A DNA stretch of 64,000 nt, taken from the NCBI GenBank assembly GCA_003282155.1, contig QBZY01000001.1, positions 108,312-172,311 of the forward strand, given 5' to 3'. Below the pieces are notes generated by a model. That model had not been told where the DNA came from, ran no database searches, and worked only from the letters and a program-made list of their open reading frames with translations. This document shows, piece after piece, positions 10,670-21,905 of this stretch. The DNA comes from Pelagibacteraceae bacterium AG-337-I02. Lineage in GTDB: Bacteria; Pseudomonadota; Alphaproteobacteria; HIMB59; GCA-002718135. The position numbers were made by a program, and so were the translations under genes. The stretch's first letter is position 1. Every line of letters begins with the position of its first letter.

Positions 10670-11803
10670 TTAAGTTAAATCTTCCCAGACTTCTTTTAAT
10701 TTTGAGAAAAAACCTTGTGATTTTGGACTGTGTTTTTTTGAGGTTCCTCCCTCATTTTCAAACTCTCTCAAAATATCTTTTTGTTTGCTATTTAGGTTGA
10801 CTGGTATTTCTACGTTTGCTTGCACATACATATCACCCCTTCTACTTTGTCGTAGTATACTCATTCCTTTCCCGCGAAGTCTAAATTGTGTCTCAGATTG
10901 TGTTCCCGCAGGAATATTAAGTCTAGCTTTTTTTCCTTCAATGGTTGGAACCTCTATTTCACCGCCTAGAATAGCCGTTGTTATAGAGATTGGTATTTCG
11001 CAAAAAAGATTTTCTTCTTCTCTTTCAAAAAGTTTATCCTTTTGAACTTCAACGAAAATATACAGATCTCCATTACCCGCACCTCTTTCACCCGGCTCTC
11101 CTTCACCAGCTATACGAATTCTTGTACCTGTATCAACACCAGCGGGAATAGTAACGGAAATTGTTTTTTGTTTTTTTATATTCCCTGTTCCAGAACATTT
11201 AAGACATGGATTTTTTATGCTTGAACCTTCTCCGCCACATGTAGGGCATGGTCTTTCAATAGAAAAAAAGCCTTGTTGAGATCGAACTTTACCTGCACCA
11301 CCACAAGTAGAACAGGTACTTGGTCCGGATTTATCTGCACTTCCAGTTGCTGCACATAAATCACAACCAACATATGTAGGAATTCTTATTTGAGGTTTCT
11401 TTCCAGTGAAAGCTTCGAATAGTGAAACGGACATATTATAACGAAGATCACTTCCTCTTTGTGGACCTCTTCGTCTTGATGATTGTCCACTAAAACCTCC
11501 ACCAAAGAACTCTTCAAAAATATCAGAAAAACCACCCGCAAAATCTCCAAAGCCTTGAGCTCCACCCATGCCGCCTTGTTTGAAGGCATCATGTCCATAT
11601 TGATCATAAGCTGATCTTTTTTCTGAGTCTTTTAGAACTTCGTAAGCAGCAGCAGCTTCTTTGAATTTTCTTTCAGCTGTTTTGTCATCCTTGTTACGAT
11701 CAGGATGATATTTCATGGCTTGTTTTCTATAAGCTTTTTTTATTTCATCATCACTGGCATTTCGTTGAACACCAAGTATCTCATAGAAATCTTTATCAGC
11801 CAC
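10670..11803 (-). CDS. dnaJ: Chaperone DnaJ
   Basis: J domain HPD, G/F region, four CxxCxGxG repeats. Confidence 0.97.
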   Translation of the reverse strand: MADKDFYEILGVQRNASDDEIKKAYRKQAMKYHPDRNKDDKTAERKFKEAAAAYEVLKDSEKRSAYDQYGHDAFKQGGMGGAQGFGDFAGGFSDIFEEFFGGGFSGQSSRRRGPQRGSDLRYNMSVSLFEAFTGKKPQIRIPTYVGCDLCAATGSADKSGPSTCSTCGGAGKVRSQQGFFSIERPCPTCGGEGSSIKNPCLKCSGTGNIKKQKTISVTIPAGVDTGTRIRIAGEGEPGERGAGNGDLYIFVEVQKDKLFEREEENLFCEIPISITTAILGGEIEVPTIEGKKARLNIPAGTQSETQFRLRGKGMSILRQSRRGDMYVQANVEIPVNLNSKQKDILREFENEGGTSKKHSPKSQGFFSKLKEVWEDLT

Positions 11804-11831
11804 ATCTCCTCCTTATAAAAATTATGGAGCG

Positions 11832-13754
11832 TTAATCTTTTTTATCTTCGTCTACTTCCTCAAATTCAGCGTCTACAACCTTTTCATCTTTTGGATTATC
11901 AGCTGATGGTTCAGCACCAGATGGATCAGGTTGTGGTCCAGCACCTTGAGGGTTTTGTTTATAAATTGCTTCTCCCATTTTCAAGGATGATTGAACAAGT
12001 GCTTCAGTTTTAGATTTTATGAGTTCTAAATCTTCACCATCTTTTGCTTTCTTGAGCTCTTCGATATCTTCTTTAATTTTATTTCTATCAGATTCAGGAA
12101 TTTTATCTCCATGCTCTTTAAGGTTTTTTTCAGTCTCGTTGATTAAGCTGTCAGCATGATTTCTCGTATCAACGGCTTCTCTTTTCTTTTTATCAGACTC
12201 AGCATTTTCTTCTGCTTCTTTAACCATTTTTTCGATCTCGTCATCTGATAATCCTCCAGAAGCTTGAATTTTAATCTGCTGTTCTTTACCAGTTGATTTA
12301 TCTTTAGCAGAAACATTAACAATACCATTGGCATCAATATCAAAAGTCACCTCAATTTGTGGCATTCCTCTTGCGGCAGGTGGAATGCCTACTAGATCAA
12401 ATTGACCCAGTAATTTATTATCTGCAGCCATTTCTCTTTCACCTTGAAAAACTCTTATTGTAACCGCGCTTTGGTTATCTTCAGCTGTAGAGAATACTTG
12501 GCTTTTCTTTGTAGGGATAGTTGTGTTTTTATCAATAAGTTTTGTAAATACACCTCCAAGTGTTTCAATACCAAGTGATAGCGGTGTAACATCTAGTAAT
12601 AAAACATCTTTGACATCACCTTGTAATACCCCTGCTTGAATAGCAGCACCAGATGCAACAACTTCATCTGGGTTAACACCTTTATTAGGCTCTTTACCAA
12701 AGAAGTTTTTTACTATCTCTGTCACTTTAGGCATTCTGGTCATTCCGCCAACCAAAATAACGTCATCGATTTCTGCGGCTTGTAATCCAGCATCTTTAAG
12801 TGCCATTTCGCATGGTTTTAAACTTTGATTTAAAAGCTCACCTACGATAGCCTCTAGTTTTGCTCTTGATACTTTTATCGTCAAATGCTTCGGACCAGAT
12901 TGGTCAGCAGTTATAAATGGTAAGTTGACTTCAGTTTCAGTTGAGCTTGATAATTCAATCTTAGCTTTCTCTGCAGCTTCTTTTAAACGTTGAAGTGCAA
13001 GTTTATCTGAACGTAAATCAATACCGTTATCTTTTTTAAATTCATCTGCAAGGTAGTCTATTATTTTAAGATCAAAATCTTCACCACCAAGATGGGTGTC
13101 TCCATTGGTTGATTTAACTTCAAAAACACCGTCACCTATTTCTAAGATAGAAATATCAAATGTACCTCCGCCAAGATCATAAACAGCAACCGTACCAGTT
13201 TTCTTTTTATCTAAACCGTATGCTAATGCTGCAGCGGTAGGTTCATTAATTATTCTTAAAACTTCAAGACCGGCTATTTTACCAGCATCCTTTGTTGCTT
13301 GTCTTTGAGCATCGTTAAAATATGCAGGAACAGTTATTACTGCTTGAGAAACGTCTTCACCTAAATATGATTCTGCAGTCTCTTTCATTTTTTGTAAAAT
13401 GAATGCACTTATCTGACTAGGACTATATTTGTCTCCACGCGCTTCTACCCACGCGTCACCATTATCACCTTTTACAATTTTGTAAGGTACTAGTCCGCTA
13501 TCAGATTTAACATCTTCATCTTCAAAAGTTCTTCCAATTAATCTTTTAATGGCAAATAGAGTATTTTCAGAATTAGTTACTGCTTGTCTTTTAGCTGATT
13601 GACCAACAAGTTTTTCTTTTGTGTCACTGAATGCTACCATTGACGGCGTTGTTCTTCCGCCTTCAGAGTTTTCAATTACTTTTGCTTCCTTACCGTCCAT
13701 TACCGCAACGCAGGAGTTTGTAGTACCTAAATCAATACCAATTACTTTTGCCAT
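11832..13754 (-). CDS. dnaK: Chaperone DnaK
   Basis: [17 protein letters not shown]; full-length Hsp70. Confidence 0.98.
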   Translation of the reverse strand: MAKVIGIDLGTTNSCVAVMDGKEAKVIENSEGGRTTPSMVAFSDTKEKLVGQSAKRQAVTNSENTLFAIKRLIGRTFEDEDVKSDSGLVPYKIVKGDNGDAWVEARGDKYSPSQISAFILQKMKETAESYLGEDVSQAVITVPAYFNDAQRQATKDAGKIAGLEVLRIINEPTAAALAYGLDKKKTGTVAVYDLGGGTFDISILEIGDGVFEVKSTNGDTHLGGEDFDLKIIDYLADEFKKDNGIDLRSDKLALQRLKEAAEKAKIELSSSTETEVNLPFITADQSGPKHLTIKVSRAKLEAIVGELLNQSLKPCEMALKDAGLQAAEIDDVILVGGMTRMPKVTEIVKNFFGKEPNKGVNPDEVVASGAAIQAGVLQGDVKDVLLLDVTPLSLGIETLGGVFTKLIDKNTTIPTKKSQVFSTAEDNQSAVTIRVFQGEREMAADNKLLGQFDLVGIPPAARGMPQIEVTFDIDANGIVNVSAKDKSTGKEQQIKIQASGGLSDDEIEKMVKEAEENAESDKKKREAVDTRNHADSLINETEKNLKEHGDKIPESDRNKIKEDIEELKKAKDGEDLELIKSKTEALVQSSLKMGEAIYKQNPQGAGPQPDPSGAEPSADNPKDEKVVDAEFEEVDEDKKD

Positions 13755-13803
13755 ATTTTTTTCCTCTTTACTAAATTATTTACCAATCGAAACTGGATAC
13801 ATT

Positions 13804-13833
13804 AGATATGGGAAAAAAGATTTAAAATACAAG
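13804..13833 (-). promoter_or_regulatory. Putative sigma-32 (RpoH) promoter upstream of dnaK
   Basis: - strand CTTGTAT-N14-CCCATATCT, close to the RpoH consensus CTTGAA-N13-15-CCCATnT. Confidence 0.7.
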
Positions 13834-13960
13834 GATGTTTAGGATTTATATTGAAAAAACCCAGTGATTTATGGATTTTTTGTATGTTTTTACTTTCTCC
13901 AAGCTACTTGTAAATTACAAACTCTGTTTGACTTAACAATGTTAGCTAATTTAAACTTAA

Positions 13961-14002
13961 TTACCAAGGGTAAAACCTACAAATGAGCCGCCCTTAGTAA
14001 TT
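13961..14002 (-). other. 11-bp imperfect inverted repeat (hairpin) in grpE-dnaK intergenic region
   Basis: ATTACCAAGGG ... CCCTTAGTAAT, 20-nt loop; the one mismatch is a T-G wobble on the - strand transcript. Confidence 0.4.
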
Positions 14003-14027
14003 TAATATTAATTTTTAATAGAAAATT

Positions 14028-14708
14028 TTATTCGTTTTGTGAATTTTCTTTGCTTTCATTCTCCTCGGTATCATTATCTTTTTCTCTTTTTGATTCTTCT
14101 TTTTTAGTAGCTGTTTTTTTAGAAACACCGACCATAGCTGCTCTAAGAAGACGATCATGCATTGTATAACCAGATTGGACTTCTTGTACTACTGTTCCTT
14201 CTTCAACATCACTATTTTCAACTTCCATCATTGCCTGATGAAAATTGTGATCAAATTTTTGATTTAAAGTTTTTATTTTTTTGACTCCATGTTTTTCAAG
14301 AATACTTTTGTATTCTTTAAGGACCATTTTTAAACCATCGATAAGATTTTTTATACTTTGTGAATTATTTTCATCTTGTGGCAAAGCATCTAGAGCTCTC
14401 TCTAAATTATCTCCTGGCGATAAAATATCTCTTGCCAAGTTAATGCTACCAAATTTTATTGTTTCAACTTTTTCTCTTTCAAATCTTTTTCTAAGATTTT
14501 CCATTTCAGCGAGTAATCGGATTTTTTCTTCTTTTAGTTTTTCAACTTCCTTTTCTAAACTATCTTCTTCTGTGTTTATATCTTCACTTATCTCTTCTGC
14601 ATCTGTGTTTTCTTGACTATCATTAACATCTTCTTCGTTTTCAATATTCTCAGAATCAGGTTCTTTAATTTCTTCTTGCTGATTTTCTTCTTTTTTATTC
14701 TCAACCAT
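14028..14708 (-). CDS. grpE: Nucleotide exchange factor GrpE
   Basis: AEMENLRKRFEREK; adjacent hrcA/dnaK. Confidence 0.93.
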   Translation of the reverse strand: MVENKKEENQQEEIKEPDSENIENEEDVNDSQENTDAEEISEDINTEEDSLEKEVEKLKEEKIRLLAEMENLRKRFEREKVETIKFGSINLARDILSPGDNLERALDALPQDENNSQSIKNLIDGLKMVLKEYKSILEKHGVKKIKTLNQKFDHNFHQAMMEVENSDVEEGTVVQEVQSGYTMHDRLLRAAMVGVSKKTATKKEESKREKDNDTEENESKENSQNE

Positions 14709-15754
14709 TAATCAATCACCTTTCCAATAATTTTAGATGTATAATCAACAAGAGGAACTATTTTGGAATAATTTAGTCTAGTTGGCCCGACTACACCTAT
14801 AGCTCCTATAATTTCTTGATCATTATTTTTATATGGGGCCATTACCATAGAAAGACCAGAGTGTTTAAATAAAAAATTTTGAGATCCAATAAAAATCTGA
14901 ACCCCTTTTGCTTTTCCTGCAGTTTCTAATATATCTACAAAACTAGACTTTTTCTCGATTTCATCAAAAAGATTTCGGATTTGATCTAAATCCTTAGAAA
15001 CAATTTCATCTTTTAATAAATTTGATTGACCATGTAGAAAAATATAAGGATTTTTACTATTAGGCTGAGTTTCAATAATACCTTGTTGAATTAATTTTGA
15101 AGAAATTGACTCTAGCTCATTTTGTGAATTTTTTATTTCAGATTGAATTAGTCTTTTAATTTGTGAAATATTTTTATTAGTAAACTTTGAGGTAAGATAA
15201 TTGGAAGCCTGTATCAATAATGAACTATTATATTTTCCATTATCTTCGATGATGCGATTTTCTACTTCTCCATTCTCATAAGCAAGAATAAGCATTAATT
15301 GGTTACTATTAAGTCTTATAAATTCAACATGTTTTAAATTTTTTTGAAATTTTGGCGCAATAACTATTCCTGCATAACTTGATAATCCTGAAATAGCTTT
15401 AGAAGCAACATCGAGCACCTCTTCATAAGATTTACCTTTGGTTAAGCACTGTTGTTTAATGTTTTCTTTATCTATTTTGGAGATTCTTCCAAATTCTAAA
15501 AGCCCATCTACAAAAAACCTCATGCCTTTTTCAGTAGGCATTCTACCAGCTGATCTATGTGGGGCATATAAAAGCCCTTCTTTTTGTAAATTCGATAAAA
15601 TAGATCTGATTGATGCAGAGGAAAGATTTAAGCCTCCCATCTTCATTATTGTTTCAGAACCTGCTGGAGACCCAGTTTTGAGATATGACTCAACTAATTT
15701 TTTGAAAATTAATTTCGATCTATCATTAATTTGTGCATATACATTATCAGACAT
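14708..15754 (-). CDS. hrcA: Heat-inducible transcription repressor HrcA
   Basis: LNDRSKLIFKKLVESYLKTGSPAGSETI-type N-terminus and GVVGPTRLNYSKIVPLVDYTS C-terminus. Confidence 0.93.
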   Translation of the reverse strand: MSDNVYAQINDRSKLIFKKLVESYLKTGSPAGSETIMKMGGLNLSSASIRSILSNLQKEGLLYAPHRSAGRMPTEKGMRFFVDGLLEFGRISKIDKENIKQQCLTKGKSYEEVLDVASKAISGLSSYAGIVIAPKFQKNLKHVEFIRLNSNQLMLILAYENGEVENRIIEDNGKYNSSLLIQASNYLTSKFTNKNISQIKRLIQSEIKNSQNELESISSKLIQQGIIETQPNSKNPYIFLHGQSNLLKDEIVSKDLDQIRNLFDEIEKKSSFVDILETAGKAKGVQIFIGSQNFLFKHSGLSMVMAPYKNNDQEIIGAIGVVGPTRLNYSKIVPLVDYTSKIIGKVID

Positions 15755-15801
15755 AAGAATTTTATTTAAAAATAATATTTATCTACTATTATTAAATTTA
15801 T

Positions 15802-16512
15802 ATGAGAAAAGATAGGTCCTTCAATCAAATGCGTAAAATTTCATTTGAGAAAAATGTTAATATTCATGCAGATGGTTCGTGTTTAGTAAAATTTGGAAAT
15901 ACTCATGTGCTTTGTCTTGCGACAATTGATGAAAAAGTTCCTCATTGGTTAAAGAATACCGGAAAGGGTTGGGTCACAGCAGAATACGGCATGCTGCCAA
16001 GATCGACAAATACAAGAATGGATAGAGAGGCGGCAAAAGGAAAGCAGTCTGGTAGAACACAAGAAATTCAGAGGTTAATTGGGCGTAGCTTAAGATCTAT
16101 TGTAGATCTTTCAAATCTTGGAGAGCGTCAGATAAAAATAGACTGTGATGTAATTCAAGCTGATGGTGGCACAAGAACTGCTTCTATCAGTGGTGGTTTT
16201 ATTTCTTTATATCTGGCAATAAAAAAGTTGAAGAATAATTATAATCTCCAAAAACCAATTATCAAAAACTTTATAGGAGCTGTATCAACTGGAATAGTTG
16301 ATAGTAAAGCAATTTTAGATTTAGATTACAATGAAGACTCAGAAGCTCAAGTGGATGCAAATTTTGTGATCTGTGATTCAGATGAAATATCTGAAATACA
16401 GGTTACTGGTGAAGAATTTTTTTTTAACGATAGCCAGTTTGCAGAAATGTTTTCACTAGCAAAAGCCGGGGTGAAAGAAATAATCTCAAACCAAAAAGAG
16501 GTATTAAAATAA
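15802..16512 (+). CDS. rph: Ribonuclease PH
   Basis: GWVTAEYGMLPRSTNTRMDREA. Confidence 0.96.
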   Translation: MRKDRSFNQMRKISFEKNVNIHADGSCLVKFGNTHVLCLATIDEKVPHWLKNTGKGWVTAEYGMLPRSTNTRMDREAAKGKQSGRTQEIQRLIGRSLRSIVDLSNLGERQIKIDCDVIQADGGTRTASISGGFISLYLAIKKLKNNYNLQKPIIKNFIGAVSTGIVDSKAILDLDYNEDSEAQVDANFVICDSDEISEIQVTGEEFFFNDSQFAEMFSLAKAGVKEIISNQKEVLK

Positions 16513-16513
16513 A

Positions 16514-17095
16514 TTGAGACAAATATTATTTTTTTCAAATAATAAAAACAAAGTAATTGAAATAAAGAAAATTTTTAAAAAATTCAATCTTAAGCTTTTA
16601 TCTTTAAGTGATATCAATATAGATGATGAACCGGAAGAAAGTGGACAAACTTTCGAAGAAAATGCAAAGATAAAATCAGATTATGGATTTGAAAAAACAG
16701 GTATTCCTTGTTTTGCAGATGACTCAGGAATTTGTATTGAAACTTTAAATTGGAAACCGGGTGTTCTTTCAAAAAGATTTTTAAATAATTTTAAAAGTAA
16801 TGAAGCTTGTTTTAAAAATATTATTAAAAGCACAAAAAAAAATAGTAAAAAAATAGCTTACTTTAAAACATCAATATCCTTAACAACTAAAAAGGGTCAA
16901 AACGTAATATTTAATGGACAAATTGACGGAAAGATTTCTGATGAAGCTAAAGGTAGGTTTGGGTTTGGTTATGACCCAATATTCATTCCTAAATTTTATA
17001 AAAAAACATTAGCTGAATTAAGTTCAAAAGAAAAAAATGAGATTAGTCATAGATCTATAGCTGTAACAAAATTAATTAATTTTTTATCTAATTGA
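16514..17095 (+). CDS. rdgB: RdgB/HAM1 non-canonical purine NTP pyrophosphatase
   Basis: NNKNKVIEIK, GRFGFGYDPIF; TTG start. Confidence 0.92.
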   Translation: MRQILFFSNNKNKVIEIKKIFKKFNLKLLSLSDINIDDEPEESGQTFEENAKIKSDYGFEKTGIPCFADDSGICIETLNWKPGVLSKRFLNNFKSNEACFKNIIKSTKKNSKKIAYFKTSISLTTKKGQNVIFNGQIDGKISDEAKGRFGFGYDPIFIPKFYKKTLAELSSKEKNEISHRSIAVTKLINFLSN

Positions 17096-18407
17096 TTACA
17101 AATGAATTACCATTATTTATTTTCAATATATTCAAATCTCTTTCAATCATATTATTTTTAAAATAAAAACTTCCATCAATCCCATCAAATTTTTTATTCG
17201 GATTATTTAGTAGTTTAATAACATCTCTATATTTATATTTTTTTGAATAAATTAAATTTATTAAGCCAATTAAATCATAAGGTAGTGTTGAAATTCTTAA
17301 AAATTCCTCACCATATATTTCCATATAGTCATTGATTATATTTATTCGTTTATATTCAGGCACTCCTGGAAATATCGCCCCTTGTAATGAAGGTTCGTAG
17401 AAAAAAGTTTTGTCATCTATTACTCCGGTTCCCATAAACTGAACGATGTTTGGGTCAATATCATAGTAAGGCAATAGAGGTACAACTTGTAATAAATTCA
17501 AACCATAATCGGCAATGAGAATATTAGTAAAATCATAGTCGTTTGTTGTTTTAAATCTTTCCAATTTTTTTAATCTTTTTTTTGATTTTTCATCTTCTTT
17601 AGAAGATAAAATTTGTTTTTGTCTGTTTAGTTCATATTTTCTCAATTCATATTTTCCTAATTCTTTTATTGCGTCTCTCACATTTGAGAGATCATCTTTA
17701 TATGAAGATCGATTAACTAAGATAGACGAGCTTTCAAAAATAATATCATCGATAAAACTATTTATTAAATATCCGTACTCGTTTTCAGGATAAAGAAGGG
17801 CCACTTTTGCATCTTCATTTAAAAGTGAAAAAAGTTGGGAAAGTTCATTTTTTGGAAAAAAATTTAATAGATAAATACAGTCTTTAGCTAGTGGGGTTTC
17901 AGAAGAAAATGAAAAAAATATAACTTTTTTATCACAATATTTGTTTAATGCTTTTGTGTATTTTGATTGAATTGGTCCTATAAACACCCTTCCTGGGACA
18001 AGGTTTTTATCTATAATATTTTTTAAGTCTCTATCAGTTTCAAAAAATTCAATTTGTAAGTTAACATCCTTTACATTGAGATTATAAATTGCCAATTCAT
18101 AAGTGTTTATAAATTGTTTGCTTGTTATTGCATCATCATCATTTGCAAATAAAGCTATAATAGTGTTATTTAAAACAACATCTTCTAAAACCTTCTCCTT
18201 TTCATTTCCTTTTCTCTCAAAAATTTTGTTTTCACTTTTTATGTTATTCGATTTTTCAGAAATAGTATTTTTCTGTGTACTTTTTTCATTCTGGTTAGAT
18301 AAATTTACTGGAGCACACGATATTATATATATAAATACATATAGAATGAATAATGTAATTAATGGTCTTTCAGTTGTTGCTACTCCTATTGGAAATTTAG
18401 ATGACAT
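17088..18407 (-). CDS. LpoA-like lipoprotein / penicillin-binding protein activator (periplasmic binding fold)
   Basis: Lipobox YIISC; periplasmic-binding-like pattern; divergent from rsmI as yraM(lpoA)/yraL in enterics. Confidence 0.65.
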   Translation of the reverse strand: MSSKFPIGVATTERPLITLFILYVFIYIISCAPVNLSNQNEKSTQKNTISEKSNNIKSENKIFERKGNEKEKVLEDVVLNNTIIALFANDDDAITSKQFINTYELAIYNLNVKDVNLQIEFFETDRDLKNIIDKNLVPGRVFIGPIQSKYTKALNKYCDKKVIFFSFSSETPLAKDCIYLLNFFPKNELSQLFSLLNEDAKVALLYPENEYGYLINSFIDDIIFESSSILVNRSSYKDDLSNVRDAIKELGKYELRKYELNRQKQILSSKEDEKSKKRLKKLERFKTTNDYDFTNILIADYGLNLLQVVPLLPYYDIDPNIVQFMGTGVIDDKTFFYEPSLQGAIFPGVPEYKRINIINDYMEIYGEEFLRISTLPYDLIGLINLIYSKKYKYRDVIKLLNNPNKKFDGIDGSFYFKNNMIERDLNILKINNGNSFVIN

Positions 18408-19188
18408 AACTTATCGAGCTGTAAAAATTCTTAGAGAATGTGACATTATCATTTGTGAAAATCCTAAACATTCACTCAAATTACTAAATAAATTAGACAT
18501 TAAAAAGAAATTAATACCTTTACACGACTATAATGAGAATAAAGTTATAAATCAGATTAAGAGTTTATTAAAAAATAAAAATTGTGCATTGATTTCTGAT
18601 GCTGGGTCTCCATTAATATCAGATCCTGGATATAATTTACTACAGTATTGTATTGAAAATAATATTAGAATAACATCTATTCCTGGACCATCATCTCTTA
18701 TATCTAGCTTACAATTGTCAGGATTACCAATATCAGAATTTATTTTTTATGGTTTTGTTCCAAAATCCAATAAAAAATTAGAGGATTTTGTCAATAATAT
18801 TTCCAAAGAAGTAAAGACATCAATATTTTTTGTTTCAAGTCATAAATTAATTATTTTTTTAGAATATGTTGAAAAAATTTTACCTGGAAGATCTATTTCT
18901 ATATGCAAAGAACTTACAAAGATTAATGAGTTTGTGTTTAGGGGATTTCCTAACAAGGTTAAAACTGATATTTTAAAAAAAAAGGAAAATTTGAAAGGTG
19001 AGTTTGTAGCAGTTGTGGAGAGACATACACAAAAAAATCAAGATTTTGACAAAATTGAATTATATAAAAGTGAATTAAAAAAATTGACTTCAAAATTTTC
19101 TTTGACCGACGTCGTAGAAATAGTGCATAAATTTACAAAAATTAATAAAAATAATATTTATAAATGCTTACTAAGATTAAAAAAATAA
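18346..19188 (+). CDS. rsmI: 16S rRNA (cytidine-2'-O)-methyltransferase RsmI
   Basis: LSVVATPIGNLDDITYRAV, SDAGSPLISDPGY; start trimmed from the ORF call (18103) to the family N-terminus. Confidence 0.9.
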   Translation: MNNVINGLSVVATPIGNLDDITYRAVKILRECDIIICENPKHSLKLLNKLDIKKKLIPLHDYNENKVINQIKSLLKNKNCALISDAGSPLISDPGYNLLQYCIENNIRITSIPGPSSLISSLQLSGLPISEFIFYGFVPKSNKKLEDFVNNISKEVKTSIFFVSSHKLIIFLEYVEKILPGRSISICKELTKINEFVFRGFPNKVKTDILKKKENLKGEFVAVVERHTQKNQDFDKIELYKSELKKLTSKFSLTDVVEIVHKFTKINKNNIYKCLLRLKK

Positions 19189-19772
19189 TTAGTTTTTTTA
19201 TAATCTCATTGTTATTAATTTTGGCATTTATTAACTATGGATGTTCACCTGCCAATATTCTTGCAACAGGTGGAAGTGGGGCATTAGTTGTAGCAGAGGG
19301 AGAAAGATCTCTTGGAACTGTAATTGACGACGCTACAATTAAAGTAAACATCGCAGCAAAATTTTTAAACTCTGATAATAATCTATTTGTAAATATCAAT
19401 ACAAGTGTTTTAGAGGGTAGAGTTTTGTTAACTGGTCTTGTTGAAAATCAAGAAATTCGAATTGAGGCAGTAAGATTAATATGGGAAATTGAAGGAGTGA
19501 GAGAAATAATAAATGAAATAGAAATTGGAAATAGATCAACTTTAAAAGATTATACAAGTGATTTGTGGATCAACACACAAGCAAGAGCAGTGGCAGCTAA
19601 AACTGTTGGGATAAAATCAATTACTTTTAATTTTGAAACTATCAAAGGAAAGATTTATATTGCTGGAATATCTACGCGCCCAGATCTTTTAAATGAAATG
19701 ATATCTGCTTTAAAAAATATAAAAGGTGTTAATGAAATTGTTAACTATGTAATGATTGTAGTCAAAGAATAA
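19164..19772 (+). CDS. BON domain lipoprotein (DolP/YraP-like)
   Basis: Lipobox INYGC; tandem BON domain pattern. Confidence 0.8.
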   Translation: MLTKIKKIISFFIISLLLILAFINYGCSPANILATGGSGALVVAEGERSLGTVIDDATIKVNIAAKFLNSDNNLFVNINTSVLEGRVLLTGLVENQEIRIEAVRLIWEIEGVREIINEIEIGNRSTLKDYTSDLWINTQARAVAAKTVGIKSITFNFETIKGKIYIAGISTRPDLLNEMISALKNIKGVNEIVNYVMIVVKE

Positions 19773-19773
19773 T

Positions 19774-20124
19774 CTATCTTAAATTTCCAATTTTTTCACC
19801 GGCTAATATATGAATATGAAAATGTGGAACTTCTTGTCCACCATCTTCGCCGGTATTTGAAATTAGTCTATAACCTTTTTCCTCTAGATCTAACATACTT
19901 ATAATCAGTTGAACATTTTTAAAAAAAAATGAGATATGGTGATTATCTGCATTTTTTAAAAAATCAGAGAAATTGGCACAGGGGAATTTAGGTATACCTA
20001 AAACATGTATCTTAGCTTGAGGGTTAATATCATTAAAGAATAAACTATATTCATCTTCATAAACTTTATCACAAGGTATTTCTTTCCTTAAAATTTTCGC
20101 GAAGATATTATTTTCATCATACAT
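19774..20124 (-). CDS. HIT family protein
   Basis: NIFAKILRKEIPCDKVYED; HFHIHIL. Confidence 0.92.
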   Translation of the reverse strand: MYDENNIFAKILRKEIPCDKVYEDEYSLFFNDINPQAKIHVLGIPKFPCANFSDFLKNADNHHISFFFKNVQLIISMLDLEEKGYRLISNTGEDGGQEVPHFHIHILAGEKIGNLR

Positions 20125-20129
20125 TTTTT

Positions 20130-20402
20130 TTACTTTCTTTTATCTAGCTCTTTATGTATTTCAGTCATAGTAATATTTTTTGACTTCAGTAAAACGAGAA
20201 GGTGATAGATTACATCAACAGCCTCTTCTATTGTTCTTTTCTTTGATCCTTTTAAAAAATCAATTATTAATTCTGAAGATTCTTCGCTAAATTTTTGAGC
20301 TATTTTTTTTGGACCTAACTTTAGTAACTTATTGGTATATGAATTTTTTTTTCTTGTAATTATTCTATTGTTTATAATTTTATTTAAGTCTTCAATTTTC
20401 AT
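20130..20402 (-). CDS. hisE: Phosphoribosyl-ATP pyrophosphatase
   Basis: KKIAQKFSEESSELIID, EEAVDVIYHLLVLL. Confidence 0.88.
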   Translation of the reverse strand: MKIEDLNKIINNRIITRKKNSYTNKLLKLGPKKIAQKFSEESSELIIDFLKGSKKRTIEEAVDVIYHLLVLLKSKNITMTEIHKELDKRK

Positions 20403-20407
20403 ATAAT

Positions 20408-21163
20408 TTAATCTCTGATGCTTATATTTTTATCTTTCAAGTATTGCTTTACTTCTTTTATGCTAATTTCATCAAAATGAAAGACTGAGGCTGCTAATAA
20501 TGCATCAGCTTTGCCCTTAATTACACCTTCATAAAAATGATCAAGAGTTCCAACTCCGCCGCTAGCTATAACTGGTATTTTTAAAAATTCTGATACTTTA
20601 CTTAGCAGTTCGTTATCAAAACCAGATTTTGTACCATCCCTATCCATTGATGTTAAAAGAATTTCACCCGCACCAAGTTTTTGAGCTTTTTCTATCCAGC
20701 TTAAAGCATGTAAATCAGTTTTATTCGTACCTCCATGAGAATAAACAAACCAATCATTATCATGTTTTTTTGCATCAACAGCCACAACGATGCATTGGTT
20801 TCCAAAATATTCTGAAGCTTCTTTAATAATATTGGGATTTTTAATTGCTGCAGAATTTATAGACACTTTGTCAGCACCAGCTTTAAGTAAAGCTTGTATA
20901 TTTTCTATTGTTGAAATTCCACCACCAACTGTAAGGGGAATAAAAACTTCATTTGCAGTCTTTTTAACTACATTTACCATTGTGTCTCTATTTTCTAATG
21001 ATGCGCTAATATCTAGGAAACATATTTCATCAGCGCCATTATCGGAATAATGTTTTGCTTGTTCAACAGGATCTCCTGCATCAATTAAATTTAAAAAATT
21101 GATTCCTTTTACTACTCTTCCATCTTTAACATCTAAACATGGTATGATTCTTGTTTTTACCAT
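20408..21163 (-). CDS. hisF: Imidazole glycerol phosphate synthase cyclase subunit
   Basis: [16 protein letters not shown]. Confidence 0.97.
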   Translation of the reverse strand: MVKTRIIPCLDVKDGRVVKGINFLNLIDAGDPVEQAKHYSDNGADEICFLDISASLENRDTMVNVVKKTANEVFIPLTVGGGISTIENIQALLKAGADKVSINSAAIKNPNIIKEASEYFGNQCIVVAVDAKKHDNDWFVYSHGGTNKTDLHALSWIEKAQKLGAGEILLTSMDRDGTKSGFDNELLSKVSEFLKIPVIASGGVGTLDHFYEGVIKGKADALLAASVFHFDEISIKEVKQYLKDKNISIRD

Positions 21164-21164
21164 T

Positions 21165-21905
21165 TTAGTTTAGAATTTTTTGAGCTTCTACTAAATCAAT
21201 CTTACCCTCATAGAAAGATTTGCCTGATATTATTCCTTCAATGTTTTTAAGGTTAATTTTTTTTAGATTTATTAGATCAGAGTAATCTGTTAATCCCCCT
21301 GCAATAATAATTTTTTTACTGAATTCTTTTATTTGTTTTATTTTTTTTAGAAAATTATTAACAAAATTAAAATTTAAACCTTTTAACATTCCGTCATTTT
21401 GAATATCTGTAATTACATATCCTTTAATTTTAGAACTGTTATAAATATCAAGAATATCTTGAATATTTTTACCTGAATTTTTGTCCCACCCTTTTATCAT
21501 TACATTATCTTCAAGAATATCTAATGATATATAAACTTTATCATCATACTGATTTGATAAAGCTATAACTTCGTCTGGTTTTTCAACAGACATAGACCCA
21601 ATAATCAAATTATTTATTCCAGCCTCAAAATATTTTTTTGCTAAATCTAAATTTCTAACCCCTCCACCTAATTGTATTGGTATTGAAATTGATTTTCTAA
21701 TTTTTTTTATTGTTTCAAAATTAATATTTGATCTTCCAAATGCGGCGTCTAAGTCAATCAGATGTAATTTTTTACAACCAATTTGCTCAAAGTAGATAGC
21801 TTGTTTTTCTGGATCTTTGTTATAAATGACGCTAGAGCTATCTTTACCTTTAGACAATCTAACACATTTGTTATCTTTTAAATCAATGGCTGGTATAATT
21901 TGCAC
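21165..21905 (-). CDS. hisA: HisA isomerase
   Basis: [23 protein letters not shown]. Confidence 0.95.
   Translation of the reverse strand: MQIIPAIDLKDNKCVRLSKGKDSSSVIYNKDPEKQAIYFEQIGCKKLHLIDLDAAFGRSNINFETIKKIRKSISIPIQLGGGVRNLDLAKKYFEAGINNLIIGSMSVEKPDEVIALSNQYDDKVYISLDILEDNVMIKGWDKNSGKNIQDILDIYNSSKIKGYVITDIQNDGMLKGLNFNFVNNFLKKIKQIKEFSKKIIIAGGLTDYSDLINLKKINLKNIEGIISGKSFYEGKIDLVEAQKILN

Noticed and set aside
13755-15801. CIRCE operator near hrcA/dnaK
   Set aside because: No TTAGCACTC-N9-GAGTGCTAA-like repeat found by eye in the dnaK upstream or hrcA-rph intergenic regions.
18103-18345. N-terminal extension of the rsmI ORF
   Set aside because: The extension is the antisense of the lpoA-like gene; the RsmI family N-terminus begins near ATG 18346.
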